A stretch of DNA of 13,892 nucleotides from Spirochaetaceae bacterium (GTDB taxonomy: Bacteria > Spirochaetota > Spirochaetia > Treponematales > Breznakiellaceae): contig JAIRSS010000027.1 of NCBI GenBank assembly GCA_031255315.1, positions 1-13,892 of the forward strand, written 5' to 3'. This document shows, in pieces, positions 7,366-13,790 of the stretch; position 1 is the stretch's first letter; the number at the start of each line of letters is the position of its first letter. A model generated the notes under the pieces. That model worked only from the letters and a program-made list of their open reading frames with translations. It did not search any database and was not told the origin of the DNA. A program made the translations under genes and the position numbers.

Positions 7366-7841
7366 CAATAGGTTTCTCCTTCGATCTCATTCACTATAAC
7401 ACTACTTTCAAAATTATCTCTGTTAAAGCTGTCTCTTTCAAGAATGGAAGCCAATGTTATACTCTTAAAATAGTTGTTGACCAGATCGGTTACATTTTGC
7501 CATACTGCGTGACTTAGGCAGTAGCCTATCCTATCACATTCCTCTTTGTTTTTTCGTTTATCGCAGAGAGTTAACGTGAGGTCTTCCCCTGCGGCATCCA
7601 GAATATCCTTAACGGTCAGCCTTTCCAGGGGCCGTGCGAAACAAAACCCGCCTCCAGGACCGCGGACAGAAGAAACGATCCCTGCTTTACGCAGTTTGAA
7701 AAAAATTTGCTCCAAAAAAACCGATGAAATATTTTCCCGCTCCGAGAGACTGCTAATCGAAACAGGACCTCCATCCTTGCCCAGCATGGCCATCGCAAGA
7801 GAAGCCCGGAGCGCATAACGGCCTCGATTGGTAATCCTCAT
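7365..7841 (-). CDS. Rrf2/IscR-family iron-sulfur transcriptional regulator
   Basis: 158 residues, a typical Rrf2 length. The start MRITNRGRYALRA is the family signature. A winged helix follows, with recognition helix ENISSVFLEQIFFKLRKAG and the wing VRGPGGGFCFAR (59-70). The cluster-binding motif is TLCDKRKNKEECDRIGYC, giving C93-x8-C102-x5-C108, the three Cys expected for a 2Fe-2S or 4Fe-4S cluster; the first spacing is slightly long. I reject the in-frame ATG at 7898 because it adds 19 non-family residues and lies inside a palindromic repeat. The ATG at 7841 has AAGGGGG upstream at suitable spacing. It is translationally coupled to the downstream membrane protein and is the probable redox, iron or NO sensor of that pair. 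Confidence 0.93.
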   Translation of the reverse strand: MRITNRGRYALRASLAMAMLGKDGGPVSISSLSERENISSVFLEQIFFKLRKAGIVSSVRGPGGGFCFARPLERLTVKDILDAAGEDLTLTLCDKRKNKEECDRIGYCLSHAVWQNVTDLVNNYFKSITLASILERDSFNRDNFESSVIVNEIEGETY

Positions 7842-7884
7842 GGAGAAACGCCCCCTTTTTACGTTACTTTTATTTGAAATGGCT

Positions 7885-7940
7885 AGAGTTTGTCCCAAAA
7901 ACCGGCGCGTACCGGCGCACCGGTTTTTGGGACAAGCTCT
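7885..7940. repeat. Long palindrome, variant of the dispersed repeat, in the Rrf2 leader
   Basis: Arms AGAGTTTGTCCCAAAAACCGG (7885-7905) and its complement (7920-7940) match in 20 of 21 positions around a 14-base loop. The outer arms (GAGYTTGTCCCAAAA) match the dispersed repeat, while the centre is a different GC-rich stretch. It lies 44 bases upstream of the Rrf2 start codon, so it would form a strong hairpin in the 5' leader if the promoter is further upstream. Confidence 0.75.
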
Positions 7941-7984
7941 CGCAGTTTCTCCGGCTTTTAGCCGTACGAAACCGCGGATTTCAA

Positions 7985-8021
7985 GAGGCCATTCCCAAAA
8001 TTTCAGTTTTAGGAAAGACTC
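7985..8021. repeat. Dispersed intergenic palindrome, degenerate copy
   Basis: The core CCCAAAATTTCAGTTTTAGG parallels copy 1 (CCAAAACTTCAGTTTTG), with ends GAGGCC and GACTC. The two arms agree in 12 of 17 positions. It lies 44 bases from the palindrome at 7885-7940. Confidence 0.55.
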
Positions 8022-8299
8022 TTTATCCTAGTATATTTCAAAAAAAAGTAAAAGATAGTTACGAAAATATGCACTTTATTTCGGTTTTACTAGAATACAG
8101 CCTTTTTTCTTTTTCTGTAACCATGGATGGTCCTAAAAAATACCGGCGCCGATACTTAAACAACCTGAGTTTGACGGCACAATTAAACATACAAAAGAAA
8201 CTATAGGCTGATAACGCTCTGAACAGATTCACGCCGTATAATAACGTGAGTTCGATGGGAAAAAACTCATGTTCAATTCCGTCACGCGGGCGAAACGAA

Positions 8300-8333
8300 G
8301 CAATCCAGTGAAGCAACCGCTCGTCTGGATTGC
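8300..8333. repeat. Inverted repeat of the GCAATCCAG/CTGGATTGC type
   Basis: GCAATCCAG (8300-8308) and CTGGATTGC (8325-8333) pair perfectly. The flanks, GGGCGAAACGAA on the left and CCCCGCAATGA (8356-8366) on the right, resemble a widespread class of intergenic repeats in which CTGGATTGC is followed by CTTCG-rich arms ending GCAATGA. That resemblance is from memory. Confidence 0.5.
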
Positions 8334-8405
8334 CCCCCACCCAGCCCGCGTCCCTCCCCGCAATGATACAGGCTGAAACTAATTGACCGTGCGCTAACGC
8401 ACAGG

Positions 8406-8422
8406 GTTTTGGAACAGCCTCA
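8406..8422. repeat. Half copy of the dispersed palindromic repeat
   Basis: GTTTTGGAACAGCCTCA matches one arm of the repeat seen at 1452 and 13645. The other arm is missing or replaced by unrelated sequence carrying a small hairpin. It overlaps the right terminal repeat of the candidate element at 8237-8432. Confidence 0.5.
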
Positions 8423-8462
8423 CGTTATAATAATAAGTCCGGCAGCCTGTTGCACGTGTGGA

Positions 8463-8488
8463 TTTTTGCGTCAACAGTAACGCAAAAA
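8463..8488. other. Perfect 9-bp stem-loop in the gene-free region
   Basis: TTTTTGCGT and ACGCAAAAA pair perfectly around an 8-base loop. It could act as a weak terminator in either direction or be part of a repeat. No gene ends directly beside it. Confidence 0.4.
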
Positions 8489-8540
8489 TTTCGATTATCC
8501 GGCCTGCTGCGGACTTTCGGTCCGGTGGAGTTTGCAGGGT

Positions 8541-8567
8541 AAAAAATCGCCTGATCGGCGGTTTTTT
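8541..8567 (-). terminator. Strong bidirectional intrinsic terminator
   Basis: AAAAAATCGCC, a 5-base loop and GGCGGTTTTTT form an 11-bp stem with one T-G wobble and six T residues on both strands. On the minus strand it lies about 90 bases beyond the stop of the membrane protein gene at 8655, whose transcript it should end. It also isolates the Rrf2 operon from that transcript. Confidence 0.72.
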
Positions 8568-8654
8568 GGGATTTCACGCGGGAAGCGCAACAAACCACCG
8601 GCCTCACCGAGGAAAAGGCGGTTGCTTCCCCAAAATACGGCGCGTACGCAACGG

Positions 8655-9452
8655 TTAATCCTTCCAGGGAAAGATAAAATTGCGCAGCGACCGGGTCCCG
8701 GTTTTTTCCCGTTCATCAATAAGCAGGACATCCCAGGGGATTTTGCGGCGGTTTTCACCAGGGTTCGCCTCAAGCCAATCGTATTTGAGCAGCCTAAGCC
8801 TGAGACCTTCATCCAGGAAGAGCAGGATCCCCGCGGGCCCCGGAAACAAGAACGCCAGAAAAGCCGAAAGGAGAAGAAAAATTACCAGGAGAATAAATGA
8901 GAAGATACAGAAACCGGAATTATCAAAAAAAATAAGGAAGCATTTTTTGACGATCTTCACGGTTTTAGTATCCAGCCGGGCCCGGACGGCGGGGAAAAAC
9001 TGTAACGACAAGACGCCGATTACCAGGGTCCAAAAGATGACCGCCGCAAGGAATAACCCCAGCACCGGCATAGCCTCCATCCCAAGATAGAAGGGTATCA
9101 CCCTAACGGTCAGCAGAATAAGGATGAAAACCAAAACTCCTCCAGCGACGCCCGCCGGCCAAGCCGCTTTCATGTTCCTGAAAAAATCACCGAAACCAAA
9201 GGAACCGTAGTCGGAGATCGATTTCATGGAGACGGCGGCTGTAACCAGATAAACAAAACACCACAGTATACCGATAAAAAAAACAACAAGCGAAAGGACA
9301 GGGACGGATTCTAGGAGCGGGGGCACAAAAACAGGAAGCGAGACGGAGGCGATAAAGCCCAGGTTCACCAGGGCTATCCGGAACAGGTTATCCCAAAGAT
9401 CAAAGAAGGTTTTTTTTAGCAGGAATCCAATCATAGGGGTACTATACGGCAT
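8655..9452 (-). CDS. Multi-pass membrane protein, DUF624/YesL-like
   Basis: 265 residues with about five hydrophobic segments (23-46, 50-72, 100-120, 126-150, 178-205). The N-terminus, with LWDNLFRIALVNLGF, recalls the DUF624/YesL family. That family's function is unclear; some members sit beside carbohydrate-use genes. The C-terminal 40 residues are soluble and charged (WLEANPGENRRKIPWDVLLI, then a basic tail ending FIFPWKD). I start at ATG 9452, with GAGG eight bases upstream. The frame stays open to 9737, but that extension is polar and runs into the divergent gene. It is divergent from the DUF4062 gene across 84 bases and ends before a strong terminator. Confidence 0.82.
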   Translation of the reverse strand: MPYSTPMIGFLLKKTFFDLWDNLFRIALVNLGFIASVSLPVFVPPLLESVPVLSLVVFFIGILWCFVYLVTAAVSMKSISDYGSFGFGDFFRNMKAAWPAGVAGGVLVFILILLTVRVIPFYLGMEAMPVLGLFLAAVIFWTLVIGVLSLQFFPAVRARLDTKTVKIVKKCFLIFFDNSGFCIFSFILLVIFLLLSAFLAFLFPGPAGILLFLDEGLRLRLLKYDWLEANPGENRRKIPWDVLLIDEREKTGTRSLRNFIFPWKD

Positions 9453-9536
9453 ATTGGTATCCTCGTCCACACTTTTCACGGGGCTGTTGACGGCGGCGGT
9501 ATACTTACAAATTGGAAAACCAAAGAGGAGAACCCG

Positions 9537-10658
9537 ATGGTACGAAAATATCATGTCTTTATTAGTTCGACGCAGGATGATCTGAAAAATGAACGGACTG
9601 GTTTGACCCGTTTGATTTGGGAGATGGGGCACATTCCGGTCTGCCCGGATGGATTTGATATAACAAACGAAAACGATAGAAGGCTTATTAAGCGGCTTAT
9701 CGGGGACTGCGACTATTTCTTGTCTTTGGCGGCTCACAAGTACGGGACGCTGGCCGAGGGAATTTCGGAGACGGAGATCGAGTACGCCTGTGCGGTAAAG
9801 ATGGGCATCCCGGTATTCGGCCTGTTGATAGGAGAGAAGGCCCGGTGGAAGGACTCAAAACGGGAGACGGACCCCGCTCTGGTCCGCGCTTTGGATGATT
9901 TCAAGCGGCAACTGCAAACCCATCCTCATATATTTTGGATGAACGGCCAGGATCTAACGCAGAAAGCCGGGGAATTTCTGGTTCGGGAGATGTTCATGAA
10001 CCCCCGGAACGGCTGGACGGTGGGGGATTCCCTGGGCGGACCGCCGGCGGCCAATATAATGAGCCGGCTCATTGCGGAAAATGAAGATATGAAACGGCAG
10101 ATCGCGGTTCGGGATGGTACGGAGGGACCATGGAAGTCCAGGATGAAACACACGTTGAGTATACTTGCGGGTTACCGGATCAGCCTCAGTTTCTTTTATA
10201 ACCCGGGAGAAACCTGGGAAAACACCATCAAATGCAGGTATCTCAGGCTGTTCCACCTTCTGACGCCTGAATTGTACCTGGGTAAAACCACGGAGCAGCT
10301 TTCCCGCTTCCTGGGCAGCATCCTGAACCCTGATTTGGCCAGAACGGTTCGGAAAGATTTTCCTACTCCCTCCAATACGATAAAGAAGATCATGACTGAT
10401 TTTCACCTGCTCAAACTGGTACACTATACGGGTACGAAAAGCAAAGGGAGTTGGGAACTGTCAGGTTACGGGAAAGAAGTTTATGCCTTGTACCGTATGC
10501 GCCAGTTTGACCGGAACCTTAAGAACAGTCTGAACCGGCATTCCGGCTCCGCCGCCCCGGAAGAAGCTGTACCTGAGGCCAAAGCCAAACCCCGGTCCTC
10601 TGGAAAAACGCCGCCGGCAAAGCAGCGCGGGCGGTCAAAACAGGATAAGGAAACGTAA
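9537..10658 (+). CDS. DUF4062-domain protein with a winged-helix-like C-terminal half
   Basis: 373 residues. The N-terminal DUF4062 domain (about 1-100) is clear: KYHVFISSTQDDLKNER, GHIPVCPDGF, CDYFLSL and YGTLAEGISETEIEYACA, then GIPVFGLL. In the family this Rossmann-like domain usually precedes NTPase or other effector domains in large signalling or defence-like proteins. Here it is followed by a spacer (about 101-200), a helical region (205-265), and a stretch (about 275-320; TIKKIMTDFHLLKLVHYTGT ending in LSGYGKEVYALY) that looks like a winged helix. A basic, low-complexity tail follows (335-373). No P-loop is present. The start has GAGGAG six bases upstream. Function unknown; a role in sensing or defence is possible but unproven. 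Confidence 0.88.
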   Translation: MVRKYHVFISSTQDDLKNERTGLTRLIWEMGHIPVCPDGFDITNENDRRLIKRLIGDCDYFLSLAAHKYGTLAEGISETEIEYACAVKMGIPVFGLLIGEKARWKDSKRETDPALVRALDDFKRQLQTHPHIFWMNGQDLTQKAGEFLVREMFMNPRNGWTVGDSLGGPPAANIMSRLIAENEDMKRQIAVRDGTEGPWKSRMKHTLSILAGYRISLSFFYNPGETWENTIKCRYLRLFHLLTPELYLGKTTEQLSRFLGSILNPDLARTVRKDFPTPSNTIKKIMTDFHLLKLVHYTGTKSKGSWELSGYGKEVYALYRMRQFDRNLKNSLNRHSGSAAPEEAVPEAKAKPRSSGKTPPAKQRGRSKQDKET

Positions 10659-10753
10659 AGGACCCGCCGTATCCTCCTTGGGATGTCCTCAATTCAGACG
10701 GGATCGTGATAAAGTATCTCGACAAAAACAGAAAAAATGTTTAGCCTGTATTT

Positions 10754-12514
10754 ATGCTGGAATTTAAAGATTATATAGCCGATTGGCCGGATTTGCCTTC
10801 TCCGAATTTTATCGCGTGGGTTGAAGAGGGGCGGCAAAGATGGGGAAACAAGACCGCTATTTATTATCGCTCCGGAAAGCAAAAAGATTTTTCTGTTTGG
10901 ACGTACAACAAGCTGGCCGAGGAATGCAAACGCATCGCCCGGGGGCTTTTAGCTGCGGGGCTTACCAAGGGCGACCGGGTTGTCCTCTGGGCTGAGAACC
11001 GGCCTGAGTGGATGGCGGTCTGGCTCGGAAGCGCTATCGCCGGGGCAATTATCGTGCCGGTTGACTTCCTGGTCTCGGAACAGGAATGCGCCAACATCTT
11101 GAAGCTTACCCGGGCCAAAGGGTTCTTTTATTCCGCCCGGAAGCAGGAATTTGCCGACTCGTTGGGTGCGGCCGGTCCTAACCAGGATATTTCCCTGAAA
11201 GTCCGATCCTGTATCACTGATAACGGGAAGCCCGGGTTTTCCTCCTTCGGCCTGGATGCGGGGGATCAAAAGCTGCCCCTTGTCTCGGATATTGACGCCC
11301 ATGATCCGGTTTCTATCGTATTTACCTCTGGAACCACCGGCTTTGCCAAAGGCGTAACCTTGCACCACAAGGGGATTATTGCCAACGCCAGCGCCGCCAT
11401 TATTTCTCTTAGAGCCTATGAAGATGATGTGTTTATCAATGTTCTTCCCTTGCATCATACCTATCCGACTACCTGTTCCTTCATAGCCCCCCTGTCCATA
11501 GGGGCGGCTACCATTATCGTGGAAAAGCTGGTTGGGAAGGTCGTCATTGACGACATTCGGGACGCCGGCGGAACCTTTCTCATAGCGGTTCCCCTCCTGT
11601 ACGACAAAGTGAAGGCGGCCATAGATCAGGGGTACCAGAAGCTCCCCGGCATTGTGAAAGCGGTACTCAATATTTTCCGTAAGATCGCTTTGGAGAGGGC
11701 CAAAAAAGGGGACTTCCAATTCGGTCAGAAGTTTTTCATGTTCATCCGGAAAAAGGCGAGTCTTGCTTCGATCCGGATGATGGTCGCCGGCGGCGGGCCG
11801 TTGAGTCCTCAAACGGCGGATTTTTTCGATTCTTTGGGGTTTAACATCGTTCAAGGCTACGGTATGAGCGAAAACAGCCCCCTCATCAGCGTAAGCACTC
11901 CCTGGCACAAGAACAACTATTCCGTGGGCCTCCGGGTCAAATACACCGATGTTAAAATTATTGATAAGAATGAAGAAGGCATCGGCGAAATCGCGGCGAA
12001 ATCCCCTTCCCTTATGGTAGGTTACTGGGAAAACCCCGATGCCACGGCGGAGGTCTTTACCGAGGACGGATACCTGCTGACCGGCGATCTGGGGTACATT
12101 GACGACCTGGGTTTTGTTTTCATCAATGGCCGGAAAAAGAACCTCATTGTTAGTTCCGGCGGTAAGAACGTCTATCCCGAAGAGATCGAAGTTCATTTCG
12201 ACGGGTCCCGGGTAGTAGGGGAAATCATCGTTGTTGGCCGGAAGGAAGCTGAATTTGGGGGTGAGCGGATCTTCGCGGTAGCGGTCCCCCACTACGAAAA
12301 CCTTGCGATTGACTATCCCGGAAAAGATTTGAGCGACGGCTTTATCCGCGAACTGATCAAGAAGGAGATCGAGCGGGTTAACCGTTCCCTGGTTGGCTAC
12401 AAGAAGATCACCGATTTTACCATAAGAAAAGAGTCGTTTGAAAAGAATGCCCAGCAAAAGATTAAACGGTTTCTTTATATGGACTACACCAAGGCCCCGG
12501 CAAAGAAAGAGTAA
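10754..12514 (+). CDS. AMP-forming acyl-CoA synthetase, long-chain fatty-acid-CoA ligase type
   Basis: Activates a carboxylic acid, probably a fatty acid, to an acyl-adenylate and then acyl-CoA. 586 residues with the full ANL motif set: SIVFTSGTTGFAKGV (187-201), LPLHHTY (231-237), QGYGMSENSP (367-376), YLLTGDLGYID (440-450), GRKKNLIVSSGGKNVYPEE (459-477), and the C-terminal catalytic Lys region NAQQKIKRF (565-573), where the usual GK is QK. No signal or membrane segment is evident. An in-frame TAG at 10742 makes ATG 10754 the first possible start, yet no Shine-Dalgarno lies before it, so initiation may be leaderless or SD-independent. It follows the DUF4062 gene by 95 bases on the same strand. 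Substrate chain length cannot be read from sequence. Confidence 0.93.
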   Translation: MLEFKDYIADWPDLPSPNFIAWVEEGRQRWGNKTAIYYRSGKQKDFSVWTYNKLAEECKRIARGLLAAGLTKGDRVVLWAENRPEWMAVWLGSAIAGAIIVPVDFLVSEQECANILKLTRAKGFFYSARKQEFADSLGAAGPNQDISLKVRSCITDNGKPGFSSFGLDAGDQKLPLVSDIDAHDPVSIVFTSGTTGFAKGVTLHHKGIIANASAAIISLRAYEDDVFINVLPLHHTYPTTCSFIAPLSIGAATIIVEKLVGKVVIDDIRDAGGTFLIAVPLLYDKVKAAIDQGYQKLPGIVKAVLNIFRKIALERAKKGDFQFGQKFFMFIRKKASLASIRMMVAGGGPLSPQTADFFDSLGFNIVQGYGMSENSPLISVSTPWHKNNYSVGLRVKYTDVKIIDKNEEGIGEIAAKSPSLMVGYWENPDATAEVFTEDGYLLTGDLGYIDDLGFVFINGRKKNLIVSSGGKNVYPEEIEVHFDGSRVVGEIIVVGRKEAEFGGERIFAVAVPHYENLAIDYPGKDLSDGFIRELIKKEIERVNRSLVGYKKITDFTIRKESFEKNAQQKIKRFLYMDYTKAPAKKE

Positions 12515-12537
12515 CCGGTAGAGTCAGTGTGCGCATC

Positions 12538-12562
12538 CACACGGGGCGGCGGTGTGCTTTTA
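12538..12562 (+). terminator. Possible weak terminator between convergent genes
   Basis: CACAC (12538-12542), a 9-base GC-rich loop and GTGTG (12552-12556) are followed by CTTTTAG. A competing GTGTG at 12527-12531 could pair with the same CACAC. The stem is short, so this is a tentative terminator for the acyl-CoA synthetase gene. Confidence 0.35.
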
Positions 12563-12594
12563 GAGTTTTAGTGGAATAATCCTGCTGAAACCCG

Positions 12595-13278
12595 TTAATA
12601 CGCCGCAAAGGGCTGTAGGGCGGTGAGTTCAACCCGGAACCGGGCGCTCACCGTCCAGTAGCCCGAATCTATCCAATAAAAAGGGAATTCCGCCAGGGCA
12701 ATATAGCCCCGGGCTTCTTTGGGCCGGTTCCGTTCCATCCCCCGGAGCATTTCCCTGACCCCCGCTCGTGCGGCATCTTCTAAAGCCGCCTTCTTGATGG
12801 CGATCCAGTCTTCCTTCTTTATGGGCCCGCCAAGGGGGCCTTTCCCCATCGCCTGAACGTTCCGTATTGTTCCGGTCCGCCACATCCGCATTCGCCGCTT
12901 TTGAGCGTCGGTCATCTGGTAATCGGTCCATAGGTAGAGCCGCATCTCCCGGATTTCAGCGTCGGTGGCCTTAAGCCCCGGATCCCCGAAGGGGATAATG
13001 CCCAGAGGTTCAAGCGTGAATACCTCCGGAATGCCCCGGGCCTTCTCTCCGATTTCGTAGTCGAAAGACCACCCGTAAATCATTGCGGAATATAACATAG
13101 CCGCCTCTTCCAGCGCCGCCCTCTGGGCGGACGCGGCGTCCGGAGGCTGGAATTCTTCGATGTATCTGGCGTAGACCGGCTCCAGATCGACCCGTACCTC
13201 TCCACGCAATACTTCCTGACCCGCAACAAACAGGGTAAACGATAAGAGGAAGACTAAAATAAGGGAGAAAACGCGCAT
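12595..13278 (-). CDS. Exported protein of unknown function
   Basis: 227 residues. The first 20 (MRVFSLILVFLLSFTLFVAG) form a signal peptide, with likely cleavage after VAG and no lipobox Cys, so the product should be periplasmic or secreted. The mature part has two similar Ala-rich helices (about 50-68 and 158-181; AQRAALEEAAMLYSA and AIKKAALEDAARAGV). An Arg/Met-rich segment lies between them (about 108-145) and an aromatic beta-like end follows (about 191-215). I recognise no family. No Shine-Dalgarno precedes the ATG; the promoter at 13285-13313 places transcription start at the ATG itself. It is convergent with the acyl-CoA synthetase gene. Confidence 0.83.
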   Translation of the reverse strand: MRVFSLILVFLLSFTLFVAGQEVLRGEVRVDLEPVYARYIEEFQPPDAASAQRAALEEAAMLYSAMIYGWSFDYEIGEKARGIPEVFTLEPLGIIPFGDPGLKATDAEIREMRLYLWTDYQMTDAQKRRMRMWRTGTIRNVQAMGKGPLGGPIKKEDWIAIKKAALEDAARAGVREMLRGMERNRPKEARGYIALAEFPFYWIDSGYWTVSARFRVELTALQPFAAY

Positions 13279-13284
13279 ATATTT

Positions 13285-13313
13285 ATTATCGGAAGGGAAG
13301 GGAAAGGCGGCAA
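13285..13313 (-). promoter_or_regulatory. Sigma-70-type promoter giving a leaderless mRNA for the exported protein
   Basis: On the minus strand TTGCCG (13308-13313), a 17-base spacer and GATAAT (13285-13290) lie six bases before the ATG at 13278. Transcription normally starts about seven bases after the -10, so the A of the ATG would be the first transcribed base. No ribosome-binding site is present, which agrees. Confidence 0.5.
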
Positions 13314-13451
13314 CCCGCCAAAACGAGAAATTGTTGGAGATATTACGGCTGCTGTTGTTTTAGGGAATAACGCATGTTCAATGCATCCAGACCGGGTGGC
13401 AGGCGCACTTTGCCCCTTGAACGTACGTACGGTAATATACGGAAGTACGGC

Positions 13452-13524
13452 TGATCCAGGGCCGAATCGAACGGCCGACCTGCCGCTTAGGAGGCGGCCG
13501 CTCTATCCCCTGAGCTACTGGACC
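13452..13524 (-). tRNA. tRNA-Arg (anticodon CCT)
   Basis: 73 bases fold as a full cloverleaf: acceptor GGTCCAG/CTGGATC with one G-T pair, D stem GCTC/GAGC, anticodon stem GCCGC/GCGGC with loop CTCCTAA, T stem GGCCG/CGGCC with loop TTCGATT, and discriminator A. The anticodon CCT reads AGG (Arg). The 3' CCA is not encoded (GCC follows), so it must be added after transcription. Confidence 0.95.
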
Positions 13525-13532
13525 TTACCCTG

Positions 13533-13562
13533 TTTATACTCCGTCGCATTCTTGTATGTCAA
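13533..13562 (-). promoter_or_regulatory. Sigma-70-type promoter of tRNA-Arg
   Basis: On the minus strand a perfect TTGACA (13557-13562), an 18-base spacer and TATAAA (13533-13538) sit eight bases before the mature tRNA 5' end at 13524, so transcription would begin at or just ahead of it. Confidence 0.75.
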
Positions 13563-13644
13563 TATTCTCCTCTACCGTGGCGGCGGTTCTCAGTATGGAA
13601 AAAGTCCAAAAACAACGATGCGATTGTATTTATCGTAACCATTG

Positions 13645-13692
13645 TCTTCTGAGTCTGTCCCAAAACTGAAGTTTTAGAACAGGCTCAGAAGA
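13645..13692. repeat. Dispersed intergenic palindrome, longest copy (23-bp arms)
   Basis: The arms 13645-13667 and 13670-13692 match in 20 of 23 positions, and every mismatch becomes a G-T wobble on one strand. The centre is AAAACTGAAGTTTT. It is the same family as 1452-1486. It lies between the tRNA promoter and the end of the gene entering from the right. Confidence 0.75.
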
Positions 13693-13715
13693 TTGCCTTC
13701 CCGCAAGGAATCTTC
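13688..13715. other. Second hairpin overlapping the palindrome
   Basis: GAAGATT-G-CCTT, a 5-base loop and AAGGAATCTTC form an 11-bp stem with one bulged G. It shares five bases with the preceding palindrome, so the two folds exclude each other at the base. Confidence 0.45.
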
Positions 13716-13718
13716 CTA

Positions 13719-13740
13719 AAGCCGCCGGAACCGGCGGCTT
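13719..13740 (-). terminator. Intrinsic terminator-like hairpin for the gene at the right edge
   Basis: AAGCCGCCGG, AA and CCGGCGGCTT form a 10-bp GC-rich stem. On the minus strand it is followed by TAGGAAG, and the stem's own end supplies TTT. It begins 50 bases after the TAG of the partial gene at 13791, which fits termination of that transcript; the short T-run is a weakness. Confidence 0.55.
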
Positions 13741-13790
13741 ATTACTCGGATTGGCGAACCGCGCCATATACAGCCGGAACGGTAAACCGT

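Larger units (their letters stand above)
8237..8432. mobile_element. Candidate MITE-like element with 14-base terminal inverted repeats
   Basis: TATAATAACGTGAG (8237-8250) and CTCACGTTATAATA (8419-8432) are inverted copies with 13 of 14 matches, bounding 196 bases without a gene. Inside are a palindromic repeat (8300-8333), a small hairpin GTGCG-CTAA-CGCAC and a half copy of the dispersed repeat. I see no clear target-site duplication, so mobility is only suggested by shape. Confidence 0.35.

Noticed and set aside
7842..7898. Longer start for the Rrf2 gene at 7898
   Set aside because: The extra 19 residues precede the family start MRITNRGRYAL, and the upstream ATG lies inside a palindromic repeat.
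7874..8340. Short open frames on both strands (plus 7874-8206, minus 8059-8340) in the gene-free region
   Set aside because: They overlap palindromic repeats, lack ribosome-binding sites and look like no known protein.
9453..9737. N-terminal extension of the membrane protein gene up to 9737
   Set aside because: The extension runs into the divergent DUF4062 gene, while ATG 9452 has GAGG at good spacing and begins directly before the hydrophobic core.
10949..12457. Minus-strand open frame of 502 codons inside the acyl-CoA synthetase gene
   Set aside because: Every ANL motif is on the plus strand, so this is a shadow frame.
13452..13524. tRNA-Arg as the attachment site of an integrated island
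   Set aside because: No integrase, no direct repeat of the tRNA 3' end and no phage genes are visible in the window.
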